From Gossypium raimondii (lineage: Eukaryota > Streptophyta > Magnoliopsida > Malvales > Malvaceae): a stretch of DNA of 64,000 bases. The position numbers and the translations under genes are program-made. Positions within the stretch are counted from its first letter, which is position 1; every line of letters begins with the position of its first letter. Location of the stretch: assembly GCF_025698545.1 (NCBI RefSeq), contig NC_068576.1, forward strand, positions 56,084,094 through 56,148,093, read 5' to 3'. This document shows, piece by piece, positions 10,982 to 23,384 of this stretch. Below the pieces are notes generated by a model. The model worked only from the letters and a program-made list of their open reading frames with translations. It had not been told where the DNA came from and made no database searches.

Positions 10982-13680
10982 TGTACAAGCCCAAATTTAC
11001 CCGAGGCCCAAAACCCACACAACAAAGCCCAAAACCCATTACAGAGCCCAGAACCTAAAACCTTTTTTACAATTAAGCCCCAAACCCGAACAGCCCAACA
11101 GACTCAGGCCCAAATACCAAATTCAGACTAGGGTTTCAGTCTCTGAAACCCTAGCGCCGCATATGCTGACTATAGGGCCTTTGCCGCCGCCACCAGTCGC
11201 ATCACTAGCTGCCACCACCGTGGAACCTGCCCACCGCCATGCCCACTTGCGCCGTCACCTGCAAAGAAGAAACAAAACAAGAAAACAGAGCAAAGAACAA
11301 AGGGGAGCACTCAGCTATAAAAACGAAAAAGATTGCATTTTTAGGGGGGCTTTTTTTTTTTCCTTCTCTTCTTTTTTTTATCTTTGTATCAAAAAATATA
11401 TATCATCAACAAGAAATAAAAATCAAGCTTTAAGGTGATTTTTTAGATTCGATTTCAATCTCTCTTTTTACCTTTTTTGTTGTTTTTATTTTTTATTTCT
11501 TATTTCTTTAACGAAAATATAAAGGAGAAAAAGAGAAACTCACCGGAGGGGCTTTAAAAGCCCATTATCGCACTTCGTCGGCCGTCGATCTGGTGGCGGT
11601 GCGGCAGATATGCGAACGGCGGTGGGAGGCCGATCGTTGAGAAGGCTTTGAAAGCTTTCTGTTTTCTTTTTTCTGTAAAGGGGAAGAAAATTTAAAAAAA
11701 AAGTTAAAAACTAGGTTTAAGTGGAGGAAATAAAACGGCGCCGTTTCATTTTGGGCCCCCCCGACGCCAAAACGGCGTCGTTTTGGAGGGGGCCGGTTCG
11801 ACCCGACCCGTTTAGGGAGGATCCGCGTGTTTTTGGCTCTTGGGTTATTTGCGCAATTGGTCCTTCCGATTTTGTGGCGCTTTCAAGGAAGTTTTTCGCA
11901 TATTTTACAATTTTGGCCATGAATTTTCGCGTCTGTTTCGATTTGGTCCCTCGACCATGTGCGTGCTTTTCACTGCAACAGCATCGTTTGGTCAACGAGG
12001 GAATATTTCTCTTTTTAATCCCTCCATTTTTGCGCGTGTCGCAATTTGATCCTTTTCGTCTTCTTACTTTCAAATCAGCCCTGTATTTTCGTTTTATTTC
12101 AATTTAGTCAGTGTTTTTTAGCATTTTTATTATTTAACCTTATTATTATTGTTGTTGTTACTATTATTAATTATTATTAATTTTATTTTCCTTTTATTTA
12201 TTTGTTACTATTATATTTAATACATTAATTAGTAATATATATATATATATATATAGATTTTAGCTTTATTTTATATCTATATATATATGCGCATACATAC
12301 ATATTTATAATATATACATACATAACCTTTTTTTATTTTATATAGATATAAATACTTATATGATATATATACTTTACACTTTATATATACGTACGCATAT
12401 GCATATATTTTTCAATTTATATCTATATATATACATACTTATGTTTTTTATGCTTTATAATTTTTATATATATACATAGATATGCATATTTGTTTTTTAT
12501 ATGTAAATATATTCATATAATTTATAATTTATAATTTAAATATATAGATACACATACATAAATATTTCATCTTTTATAATTGTATTGTTGTCGTTGTTTT
12601 ATTTGATATTTATTTATTCATTTATTGAAGTGTTCATTATTTTGTGAAATGCTTTAGATTTTTATTCATTTATTATTTCATGTATCTTTGATTCGTTTAT
12701 TATGTATTTTATTTGTTGCTCATTTTAGTTGTGCTTGTATTATTTTACTTACATTATTATCATTGTTAATCCATGACGCTCATTTTATTTAGATTTCAAA
12801 AAATAAATTTTAAAAATATAAGTAATATTCGGTATTTTAGATCTTCGAGAGAATCGAGCCCTAACGTATTAGGTTTCGACTTTCTTCGTTGAATTTAAAT
12901 AATCGAGATTACTCTTTTAAAAAGATGAAAAGCTCGTTATCAAGAATTCAATACGTTGTGTCCTAACGCATTGGATGTGACACGTTGTTTTCTCGAGACG
13001 AGGATTTTTCGAAATAAATGCAATATTCAATGTTTAATATTTTGAAAAATTGTGCCCTAACGTATTGGGTTGCGATTTCTTCATTTGAATTAAACAATTG
13101 AATATTCTTTTAAACTTTATTACACGAATCTTTTCAAACTCAAGTTTTAAACGATATCGGGAATTAAAAAAGGATCGTGTCCTAACTTACTGGTCGTGAT
13201 CTCTTTTTTAATCCAAGATAGTTAAATATCTTTTAAATAAGCATTTTTTCATTCGCGTATCGGGAATTCGAGACATTGTGTCCTAACTTACTGGATATGA
13301 TTCTCTGTCTCGGATAACGTGAAATATGCCCCTTTTCCTGAAAATTTTCAATGTTTTAATACAAGGATCGTATTTTTTAAAATTATTCGAAGTTATCAAT
13401 TTTCGACATTCAGACATTAACTAATCAACTAGGTACCAATTTTGGGCGTTACGAGGGTACTAATCCTTCCTCGTGCGTAACCGACTCCCGAACCCGTTTT
13501 CCTGAATTTCGCGGACCAAAATTGTTGTTTTAATAAAATCAAATCGTTTATTAAAAACAACCACTTTTCGAGGTGATCCAATCACACCTCATAAAAAAGA
13601 TTGGTGGCGACTCCCACTTTCGTTTTCGTTTTTTAAAACCCAAGTCGACCTCGTTTTCCATCCAAAAAATGGTGTCAACA
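10982..13680 (+). mobile_element. Nested solo LTR, probably Ty3/gypsy
   Basis: A 2699 bp block starting TGTACAAGCCC and ending GGTGTCAACA, flanked by perfect 5 bp duplications GTAAA (10977-10981 and 13681-13685). The uninterrupted sequence is seen at the matching place in copy 3 (about 17190). It has TG...CA ends, no gag or pol and no second LTR, so it is a solo LTR left by recombination. The end contains TTGGTGGCGACTCCCAC, reminiscent of Tat/Ogre-type LTR ends; the clade is uncertain. AT microsatellites lie at about 12235-12560. Small open frames at 11163-12107 are not convincing genes. Confidence 0.85.
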
Positions 13681-14306
13681 GTAAAATAAATTGTAAATTT
13701 TGAATAATAGGGACTAAATTGTGAAAATTTCAAAATTTAAATATTTAAGTGAAATTAGAGAGTTAAATCTAGTTTAAAGTGGAAATTGAATGAAAAATAG
13801 AATTAATTGTGAAGAAATAAAAGTAGTCTCGGTTTAGGGACTAAATTGGAATTTAGACAAATGTTGAGTAAAAATTGAAATATGCAATATGGAATTGAAT
13901 TGTATTGCATTGATGAATTTTAATTTATTTATTGCACAACTAAAGTCATACCGAAATCCTAGACTAAAAAGGGGAAAGATAAAGTCAACGAGGAATAGCT
14001 TGGAATTTCTGATTTGTATTTCTAAAATCTGAATCTAGTTATTAATAGTTGTATTTTGATTTAATGCTTATGGTAAGTGGTTGAGGTGAGTATTTGACAC
14101 TTTGACATTGAATTGAATTAAAAGTTGATTGAATTGATTGAATTGACTTTTTGACTTGAAATGAATATATATGTGCAAATATGATAATTGAATATTGGTT
14201 GCATTTGGAAAGTGAAATTAAACCCTATTAACTGTATCGGGCTGAGTCGGATATAGATGGCATGGCATAGGATTGGAAGAGTTCAAGGATTTCTTCGATT
14301 CGATGA

Positions 14307-14437
14307 GACACTGGGTGTCAATTTACTACTTCGGATTAATTCGATGAGGCACAGGGTGCCAATTTACTTCGGTTTAGCCGATGAGACACTGGGTGTCAAA
14401 TTATTACTTTGAATTATCCGATGAGGCACTGGATGCC
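14307..14437. repeat. Four short hairpin repeats inside the copy 2 LTR
   Basis: 13 nt inverted repeats at 14307-14319 (GACACTGGGTGTC), 14348-14360 (GGCACAGGGTGCC), 14385-14397 (GACACTGGGTGTC) and 14425-14437 (GGCACTGGATGCC, one mismatch), each preceded by GATGA. The same array is at 17829-17959 and 21438-21568. Confidence 0.8.
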
Positions 14438-14779
14438 AAACTGGTGAGGTGGTTGGATCTGTGTATCCGTTCGAGTTCGAGTCGTGTTAATAGGGGTAAA
14501 TGAATAAATAAGTTCTATAATTGATATTGAAATGGTATGGTATGAGAAATGGAAATGAAATAGCGAATTGAGTATGGAATGAATAAAGCAACTGTATAAA
14601 TGAAATATGAGTTAAACTGTGAAAAACTATTTATATAGCAAGTATGAGAATTGAGATATTTGTGAAACAAATGAAAAATGATATGGTTGTTGTAATATTT
14701 AAATATTAATATGTGTTTATATTTCAATTGTATATTTGTAATTTTTATCTTTAAATATTCAGATTATAGAAATACCACT

Positions 14780-14997
14780 AAGTTTAAACACGTGTAAAAG
14801 AAATCTGCTTCTTTGCTTACGACCTTCCAAGTGGGGGTCACTAACTTCATAGTTACGAAGGAATTCCAAATGACGACCTTTTACTGTCACTGAACCTTAA
14901 GGTAAGGTTCGTGTCAATTTCTAACTCGAAAAATCAACCATGTGAGTTGCTTTTTCAACTCTCCACTCCCAAACCCCCCAAATAAACCCACTATAAA
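14780..14997 (+). promoter_or_regulatory. Shortened promoter of PAR1 copy 3
   Basis: The G-box CACGTG (14789-14794) and TATAAA (14992-14997) are kept, but only about 333 bp before the ATG are original PAR1 upstream DNA. Left of 14780 the sequence is LTR. Any control element further upstream in copies 1, 2 and 4 is missing here. Confidence 0.6.
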
Positions 14998-15112
14998 ACA
15001 CCCTTTTCTCAACCCCTTCCCCCCATCAATCTTCACACCAATCAAAGCCCATACCTGTTAATAAACACAACAAAAATCTCAGCTAGCTAGCTTTTCCCCT
15101 CCATTAAAATCC

Positions 15113-15826
15113 ATGGCTTCCACCATTAGCAGGAAGATGACCTTGGCTATCCTTGCTCTGGCATTATTCTCCTATTGCTTACAAGCCACACTAGGTTAAT
15201 TTGCATTATTTGTTACGTTAAATAGCATTGATTTAAGCCTTTTAAGATTATAACTATATGTGTGTGTGTTTTGTTGTAGGGGAAATAATATGTGAACACC
15301 TTGACCAAGACACCTGTGCTTACGCGGTGGCGTCCACAGGCAAGCGCTGTGTGCTCGAGAAGCACGTCAAGAGGAGCGGTGAAGAAGAATACACTTGTCG
15401 TACCTCCAAGATCGAAGCCGATAAGATCAACAACTGGATCGAAACCGATCAGTGCGTTAAATCGTGCGGCCTCGACCGAAAATCATTCGATATCTCCTCC
15501 AATTCCCTCATCGAGTCTCGCTTCACCGAAATGCTTTGCTCTCCTCAATGCTACAACGGTTGCCCCAACGTCATCGATCTTTACTTCAACCTCGCCGCCG
15601 GAGAAGGTAACATTTTAGTTTTAGCGTTAAATAACAACTCGAATACGAGACCCAACATAACTGTGTCTTGTCCTTGGCAGGTATTTTTCTTCTGAAATTA
15701 TGTGAAGCACAAAAAGGAAACATATGTAGAGGAATGTCGGAGATCCGGAGCTCCGGTATGGTTGCCCCGGGACCCGTCGGCGGTGTGAAGTTTTGGGGAG
15801 TTGCTCCGGCAATGGCGCCATACTAA
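15113..15826 (+). CDS. PAR1: PAR1-family secreted cysteine-rich protein, copy 3 (diverged)
   Basis: Exons 15113-15194, 15280-15606 and 15681-15826 give 184 residues with intact splice sites. Family build as in copy 1, but it carries more replacements: K7R, S21Y, H24Q, E71K, G98D, D102N, L105I, I125V, P141L and R152C. R152C adds an eleventh, presumably unpaired, cysteine to the mature chain. Ten replacements, several at residues identical in the other three copies, suggest relaxed constraint or new specialisation. The promoter is truncated by an LTR. It still reads as an intact gene; whether it is expressed cannot be seen. Confidence 0.9.
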
Positions 15827-16363
15827 AAGCTTTCGAGAAATTTTCATAAAGTTGTAGTAGTTTTGAAATAAAGGGAAAGTTGCACTATAGCTAAGGGTTT
15901 TTCTTAAAGCCGGGTTCTTTAAGTACATGAACCGGCGTATAATTTGGTTCGTGCATGATTTTGAGCCATGTGCTTGGTGTGTTCAACCCAATAAGATGCC
16001 ACTTTCTATTAAATAGGTTTGCTTATTGTAATGGGTGTGAAAAAGAAACAATGTTATGAATTTTATATAAGTATACTTATATTTGTGTGATTTATTCTAA
16101 ATTTGCAACCTTTCTTTGTGTTAATATTACGGGATGGAAAATGATCCAAAAAATGAAAATCATAATTACTTCCTGAGTTTGTTTTTTTTTTCCCTTTAAA
16201 TAACACCGTGCATTGTAGTTTAAACCCTCCCAAAAGCACAACGCTGCCTATTTTTCTTCAAATTTTGACTGCCAAAAGAATAAATGTGCTCCATAATCGA
16301 GGAATCAACTAATTGATATATTTATTTCAAAGGCCCAGTTTATTGCTTTGTTGCAAATCATAA

Positions 16364-18784
16364 TATAACAACCCGTTTTTTAGTGGTGTCCGAAACAGTA
16401 GTTTCGGGACCATCAAGTTCGACGAGTAAGTTCGTAAATATTATTATTTAATATTTACATGTTAAATGTGATTTTTAAAAAGGTTTTTGATTTGATAATT
16501 TATGTTATATAAGTGATTTATTAAGTCCAAATGGTTTTAGAAAATAAGGTACCGGGACTTTGTTTTTATAAATTGAGCCGTAAATATTTATAAAATATTT
16601 ACGGAGTGTCATCGAGGTAGTATTAAAGTTCTGTTAAGAAATTTTAATGTTTCGATAGTTAATTAATTAAAAAGGATCAAGTTAAAAAAAGTGCATTCCA
16701 GGGACTCCGTTCCCGTAAATCGGACTCGTAAATAGGAGTTAGTTGTGTAGTTAATTAGGTTTCAGTTAAGTGAATTTGCTTGAATTAAAAGTAATTAGGT
16801 ACAAGGACTAAATTGCATATAGGGTAAAAGTTGAATTATATCTTAAAGAAAATTAAGGGACTAAAGAAGCAATTATGCCATTGACATTAATTGAGGTGGC
16901 ATAAGTAAGATATTTGTGAATTTATTATATATATTATAAAATAAAAACCTTAAGTATTAAGTATATATATTATATTATATAATAAATTAATGTATAATAA
17001 ACAATTGTTTAAAGTTCAATTGGTTAGTGTCCTTTTCTTTTAATTTTATGTTTTGGAATCCGTTATTAAATACTACAAGATCCATGTCAAAATTTTAGAA
17101 ATTATTAAGTTTTTAAATGTTGTTAATGTTGAATAATTTTAGTATTAGGGATTAAATTGATAGATTTTTAAGTTACAAGTGAAAAGAATTGAATTTTAAA
17201 ATAAATTGTAAATTTTGAGTAATAGGGACTAAATTGTGAAAAATTCAAAATTTAAAGATTTAAGTGAAACTAGAGAGTTAAATCTAGTTTAAAGTGGAAA
17301 TTGAATGAAAATATAGAATTGATTGTGAAGAAATAAAAGTAGTCTCGGTTTAGGGACTAAATTGGAATTTAGACAAATGTTGAGTAAAAATTGAAATATG
17401 CAATATGGAATTGAATTGTATTGTATTGATGAATTTTAATTTATTTATTGCACAACTAAAGTCATACCGAAATCCTAGACTAAAAAGGGGAAAGATAAAG
17501 TCAACGAGGAATAGCTTGGAATTTCTGATTTGTATTTCTAAAATCTGAATCTAGTTATTAATAGTTGTATTTTGATTTAATGCTTATGGTAAGTGGTTGA
17601 GGTGAGTATTTGACACTTTGACATTGAATTGAATTAAAAGTTGATTGAATGGATTGAACTGATTTTTTGAATTGAAATGAATATATATGTGCAAATATGA
17701 TAATTGAATATTGGTTGTATTTGGAAAGTGAAATTAAACCCTATTAACTGTATCGGGCTGAGTCGGATATAGATGGCATGTCATAAGATTGGAAGAGTTC
17801 AGGGATTTCTTCGACTTCGATTCGATGAGACACTGGGTGTCAATTTACTACTTCAGATTAATTCGATGAGGCACTGGATGCCAATTTACTTCGGTTTAGC
17901 CGATGAGACACTGGGTGTCAAATTATTACTTTGAATTATCCGATGAGGCACTGGGTGCCAAACTGGTGAGGTGGTTGGATCCGTGTATCTGTTCGAGTCA
18001 GAGTCGTGTGAATAGGGGTAAATGAATAAATAAGTTCTATAATTGATATTGAAATAGTATAGTATGAGAAATGGAAATGAAATAGCTAATTGAGTATGGA
18101 ATGAATAAAGCAACTGTATAAATGAAATGTGAGTTAAACTGTGAAAAACTATTTATATAGCAAGCATGAGAATTGAGATATTTGTGAAACAAGTGAAAAA
18201 TGATATGGTTGTTGTAATATTTAAATATTAATATGTGTTTATATTTCAATTGTATATTTGTAATTTTTTATCTTTAAATATTCGGATTATAGAAATACCA
18301 CTAAGTTTTACTCAGCGTATGATTTTGTTTCCCTTGCGCAAGTTAGGTACTTAACTTTTGATCGTCCATTCAACATCTAACAATGAGCCCGAACTCAAAT
18401 GTGGTGATATTTATCCTTTGTGTTGGCATGTCGTTAGGGTGTCTAAATAATAGTTATTTTGTGATTTGATTGCAAATGAGGTTATAAGTTTAATTTTGAT
18501 TGGTTTTATACATATAAATATGTGTTTGTTTTTGAAGACATATTATGGCATGATAAATTGAACAAATCTAGATAGGTGCATGTGAATTTAATTCTATGTT
18601 TAAGTGCTCATAAACTAGGCAAATTGATTTGGATTTGGTATGTTTATATTTTGGATTAAAATGATGCTTTGATGACTTGTTTTAATGATATAAAATGTTT
18701 GAAATTTCTATCTGTTTGATCTGTAAACTCCGGTAATGCTTCGTAACCTAGTTCCAGTGAGGGATACGGGTTGGGGGTGTTTCA
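16364..18784 (+). mobile_element. Complete solo LTR downstream of PAR1 copy 3
   Basis: A 2421 bp LTR from TATAACAACCCG to GGGTGTTTCA, flanked by CATAA on both sides (16359-16363 and 18785-18789). The ends are decayed forms of TGTAACA...TGTTACA, the Ty3/gypsy-type LTR pattern common in this window. There is no internal coding region, so it is a solo LTR. It is the reference copy for the truncated versions at 6199, 10134 and 26129. Hairpin repeats lie at 17829-17959. Confidence 0.85.
17829..17959. repeat. Four short hairpin repeats inside the copy 3 LTR
   Basis: Inverted repeats at 17829-17841 (GACAC/GTGTC), 17870-17882 (GGCAC/ATGCC), 17907-17919 (GACAC/GTGTC) and 17947-17959 (GGCAC/GTGCC), each around a TGG loop. 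Confidence 0.8.
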
Positions 18785-18789
18785 CATAA

Positions 18790-19140
18790 CTAATCTTATC
18801 TATGTTGAATTAGGCGAAGTTGGGATTTATTTGAAGTTTGATTTAATATAATACACAAATTTAAAAAAGGTTTATATGTTTAAAAATATCTTAAGAAAAT
18901 ATAAATAAATTTATGTATTAATTTCACATCCAATTAAGTTTTTGTCATTAATTAAAATAATCAATTAAGTCCCTCTATTAACGGTATTTGTCATTGATTA
19001 TGTTGACCGTTAAAATAAATTAGCGAACCAATCAAATGGTGACACGTGATAATTTTTGGTTTAATCTAGTATTTTTCTAATAAAAGTGATTAAAATATCA
19101 CAAAAAAAATGAAAATTGTTATAAACTTGTAAAAATTATA
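18790..19140. other. AT-rich spacer, no gene seen
   Basis: Sequence between the end of the copy 3 LTR and the copia gag remnant. It holds no recognisable feature and is probably the non-coding part of the degraded copia element or old flank. Confidence 0.5.
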
Positions 19141-19527
19141 ATTGAATTCCACAATAGCCATCACTTTTGCTTCCCATTCTTTTGGCAGGTTATTGAGTAA
19201 TCTAGTCATCATTTCTTTGTTGGAATAAGCCTTTCCAAGTGCCTCCAATCCATTAATGATGTTGGTCAATCTATTAGACATGTCTTTGATGCTCTCCTCC
19301 GTCTTCATCTTGAAAAGCTCATAGTCAAGTGTGAGTAAATCAATCTTGCATTCCTTGGCTTGGCTTGTTCTTTCATGAATAGTGGCAAGTTTGTCCCAAA
19401 TCTCCTTGGCACTTCGACATTGGGACACTTTATTATACTCATTAGGTCATAATGCACAAAAAAGGGCGTGTGTTGCCTTAGCATTGAGTTGAGCCTTCTT
19501 TTTGTCACATTCTTCCTACTCATCTTC

Positions 19528-22500
19528 TGTAACAGCCCAATTTTCAGTAGTTTCAGAACAGTGATTTGAGATCACTAAATTCGATGAAAAAGTTAGAAAA
19601 TTTTATTAATTAATAATTATAAGTTAAGCGTGATTTTAGAAATATTTTTGAATGAGTGAATTTTATGATTTTAAGAAAAAATTATTAGGTAAATTGGGTC
19701 AAAAACGAGGTATCGAGACCTCAATATTATAAACTGAGTTGTAAATATTTTTAAAAATATTTACGGAGTGTCGTTAGGGTTGTATTAAATTTTCGTTAAG
19801 AAATTTTAATGTTCGATGATTAATTGATTAAAAATATTGAATTAAAAAAGGGTATTCCGGAATTTGTTCCGATAAATCGGACTCGTGAATATTTATTATA
19901 AATATTTACGAAGTTAGTTGTGTAGTTAATTAGATTTTGATTAAGTGAATTTGTCTAAATTGAGGTTAATTATGAAAAGGATTAAATTGCAATAGAGATA
20001 AAAGTTTAATTATAAATTAAAGAAAAGTTAAAAGGACCAAATAGGCAATTATGCCATCAGCCTAAATTGAGGCGGCATAATGAAAGAAATATCTGAGATA
20101 TTTTAGTTTATATTATATTATGTTTTCTTAAATAATAAGTATATTGTTATATTATATTATTATATTATTATATTATTATAATAAAAGAAACAATGAAATA
20201 GAAGATAGAAAAAGAGAATAGAAACAGAGAGCAAAACGAAAACAGGGGAGAAAGGAAAGAAAAAGAAAAAGGGAAGGAAAGAAGGAAAATTTGGGGTTTT
20301 AAGGTTCAAAGTTAATTTGGTAAGTCAATTTAATCCATTTTCTCTTAGTTTTGATGTTTTTGGAATCCTAGAGATAAATATTGCTTGATTTATGTTGATA
20401 TTTTGAAAGTTTATTAGATTATTAGATCTTGTTCATGTTGAATTAATTGATGAATTAGGGTTAAATTGATTGAAATTCAAGTTAGAAGTTAATAAAGGAT
20501 TTAATTGTAAAATAAAGTGTAAGTTTTGAATAGTAGGGACTAAATTGAAAGAATCCCGAAATTAGGAATTTATGATAAAAATGAAGAGTTAAAATGAGTT
20601 TATAGTAAGAATTAAGAAAGAATATGGAGATAGATTGGGAAAAATAAAGTTAGTATTGATAAGGGATTAAATTAGAATTTAGGTAAAGTTTAGATATAAA
20701 TGAAAATATTTTGATGAAATTGTGTATTAATGATTTTTAATTGTTTAATTACGTAGCTAATGTCGTGCAAGAGTCATTGTCCGAGAAAGGAAATGAGAAG
20801 GTGAACAATGAGTGACTCGAGAGAAATTTCGGTTAGTATTACCATAATTCGAATTTAATTATTAATTGTTGACATTTAAATTAATATACATGATAAGCAA
20901 ATTAAGGTAAATATCATGATTGAATTGAATAAATATATATATATATATATATACGTATTGATATTGAATTTATTGATAGTAATTGTTAAATTTTGAATAA
21001 TATGTTTAGTAAATAAAATAAGGTGAATCTCGATATTGAATTAAATGAATTAAAAATATGAATTGAATAAAAGTGAACTAAATTATGATTATGTGTGAAT
21101 ATGTGAATTGTGTGTAGATTAAAAATGGTTTGAATTGAATCAAAGTATGATTTTATGTGAATATCTGAAACATGTATTGGTATTGAATTGTATATTGATT
21201 AGAAAGTAGGAAGTGAATCTGAATTGAATTGTGATTGAATCGAAAGTGAATTTGAAATAGAAAAATGTATTGAATCAAATGGTGATTAAATTGGAATGAT
21301 TTGAATTGAAATGATGAGAAAGTGATTGAATTGAAATGTGATCCGGAAACCCTATTAACTAGTCGGGCTGAGTCGGATATAGTTGGCATGCCATAGGATT
21401 GGAAGAGTTCAGGGATACTTCGACCTCGAGTCGATGAGACACTGGGTGTCATACTGTTACTTCGGATAGATTCGATGAGGTACTGGGTACCAACTTACTT
21501 CGGCTTGGCCGATGAGACACTGGGTGTCACTTTATTGCTTCGAACTATCCGATGAGGCACTGGGTGTCATTCTGGTGTGTTTGGTTGGATCCGTGTATCC
21601 GCCAAAGTCCGAGTCAAGTTAATAGGGGTAAATGAATAAATTATGATAATATAAAATTTGTTGAATGATCTTGAATATGAATTGAAATAAGATATTCAAT
21701 TGAGACATGGAAATGAAATGTATGAACCATTGGTTCAAGAAATAGATAACGATATAGTTCATGAAATGGTTTTGGTAGTATAAGATGATGTAAAAATATA
21801 AATAAAGAAAAGCAAATTGAAATAGCTATTGCTAAGAAATGAGAAGTGAAAATAAAATGATTTGAAATAGTGAAATAATATGTGAATTTAATTGAATACA
21901 AGTTATTGAAATTTATTTATGGATTTAATGAATAAATTGAGTGATAAAAGATTTTAAGTATAAATTGAATATAAATAGAAATGATAATGAATGAGTTGAT
22001 AAATTGATTGAATTTGTATGAATTTGGAATGAGTTATTAGAATGAGATGTGGAAAAAAATTCAATGAAATTGAGACAGTGAAATAAGGTACGAGTACAAT
22101 TAAATACAAGATTTAAAATATTGCTTATTGTTATTAATTATCAAGTTGATTTAAAGTACGAAATAATTAATGAATAATTGTAGACATCAATTAAATGTAT
22201 ATAATTTATTGATTAATGTTATTAATTTGAATTATGGTAATACCACTGAGTATTCCTATACTCAGTGTACGGTTGTTTCTGTGCGCAGGTTAAGTTAAAG
22301 TCGGATTGTTGAATCAGCATCCAAAGCCGATTCTAAACTAATTGTGGTGGTGAACATTTCTTTTAGGTATGGCATGTATAGGAATTTAGTCATTTTGTAT
22401 GTTTGTAATTATAATTTTGCTATAGAATGATGTGTAAGTATTTGACAATGAATGGTTGTTTAAAAGGTCAAGGATGAAGTTATTTGTTGTTATAGAAGTC

Positions 22501-23215
22501 TAGGTGATAAATTATGTACGAAAATCATGAAAGGGTAAAATTTTGCAAAGAAACAGAATTCAGGCAGCAACAGTGATGTGACTTTGAAAAATCACCTAGG
22601 ATAGTATAAAGTGAATTAGAGGGTGAATGATATATAGAATTAAATCTTGATGAGTCTATTTTCATAGAAAAATAACGGTTTAACAAAAGGAATTTTATAT
22701 TTTGAGATATGAGAATTTTAATAAGACAGGGTCGGTCAAATTTGTTTTTGGAGTCCCCTGTTCTGAGTTTAGAAAATCATTAAAAACTGTATAAAAATGG
22801 TTATATATGTATAAATTCCTTATTGAGTCTATTTTCTGTAGAAACAAGTAAGAATTACATATGAAAATCCTACAGTGAGAAATTTTATTTTTAGTGGCAA
22901 GAGGACAGGACAGTTAAGTAGTGAAATAGGGAAGACTTTAACTAATAAGCTGTACTAATTGGCTGAACCAAAAATTCTGAAATTTTTATGGTAAGTAGAT
23001 ATATGAGTCTAGTTTCAGGAAAAATTTACGGAGTTAAATTTCAAGTTCCGTAGCTCGATTTATAATTAATTTAGTAATTGCTGCGCGATTAGACAGATTG
23101 CTGTAAATAGTGAAATTAATTTTCAAAACAAGTTTTTATGCTTCGAATTAGTGTGATAAGCTAAGTAATGTCTCGTGCTCGACTTCGGCAACGGTCTCGG
23201 GTAAGGGGTGTTACA
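19528..23215 (+). mobile_element. Solo LTR (3.7 kb) inserted in the copia gag
   Basis: Starts TGTAACAGCCCA and ends GGGGTGTTACA, with perfect 5 bp duplications TCTTC (19523-19527 and 23216-23220). The 3688 bp hold no open frame of retroviral type, so it is a solo LTR, probably Ty3/gypsy (a Del/Tekay-like style is a guess). Its first part is distantly like the LTR at 16364-18784, including hairpin repeats at 21438-21568. The stretch 22560-23120 resembles 26740-27300 of the chimeric LTR. Confidence 0.88.
21438..21568. repeat. Four short hairpin repeats inside the 3.7 kb LTR
   Basis: Inverted repeats at 21438-21450 (GACAC/GTGTC), 21479-21491 (GGTAC/GTACC), 21516-21528 (GACAC/GTGTC) and 21556-21568 (GGCAC/GTGTC, one G-T pair), each around TGG. 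Confidence 0.8.
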
Positions 23216-23384
23216 TCTTCGTTCTTGGGTATTATCGAAAACTATTTGTGATTATCCTCCAAACATGGCAATTATTTGTTTGAATGAAGAGCTTTTTCCT
23301 TGTCTTCTAATATGAGTAGCTCTCTCCATTAAAAAATGGTGGTCTCGCAATTGATTGACCATCACCCAAGCTAGTTGCGCCAAA

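Larger units (their letters stand above)
10134..14785 (+). mobile_element. Truncated LTR downstream of PAR1 copy 2, split by a nested LTR
   Basis: Starts TATAACAGTCCG after a CATAA-like target (AATAA, 10129-10133) and follows the complete LTR at 16364-18784. The left part runs to 10981, the nested element occupies 10982-13680, and the right part resumes after its target duplication. The LTR is cut at 14780-14785, where it joins the PAR1 copy 3 promoter inside the shared hexamer AAGTTT. It has no coding sequence and contains the hairpin-type repeats at 14307-14437. Confidence 0.8.

Noticed and set aside
11163-12107. Open frames of 60-130 residues in the nested LTR
   Set aside because: They lie in a GC-richer leader-like part of a solo LTR on both strands, with no gag or pol motif and simple-sequence composition.
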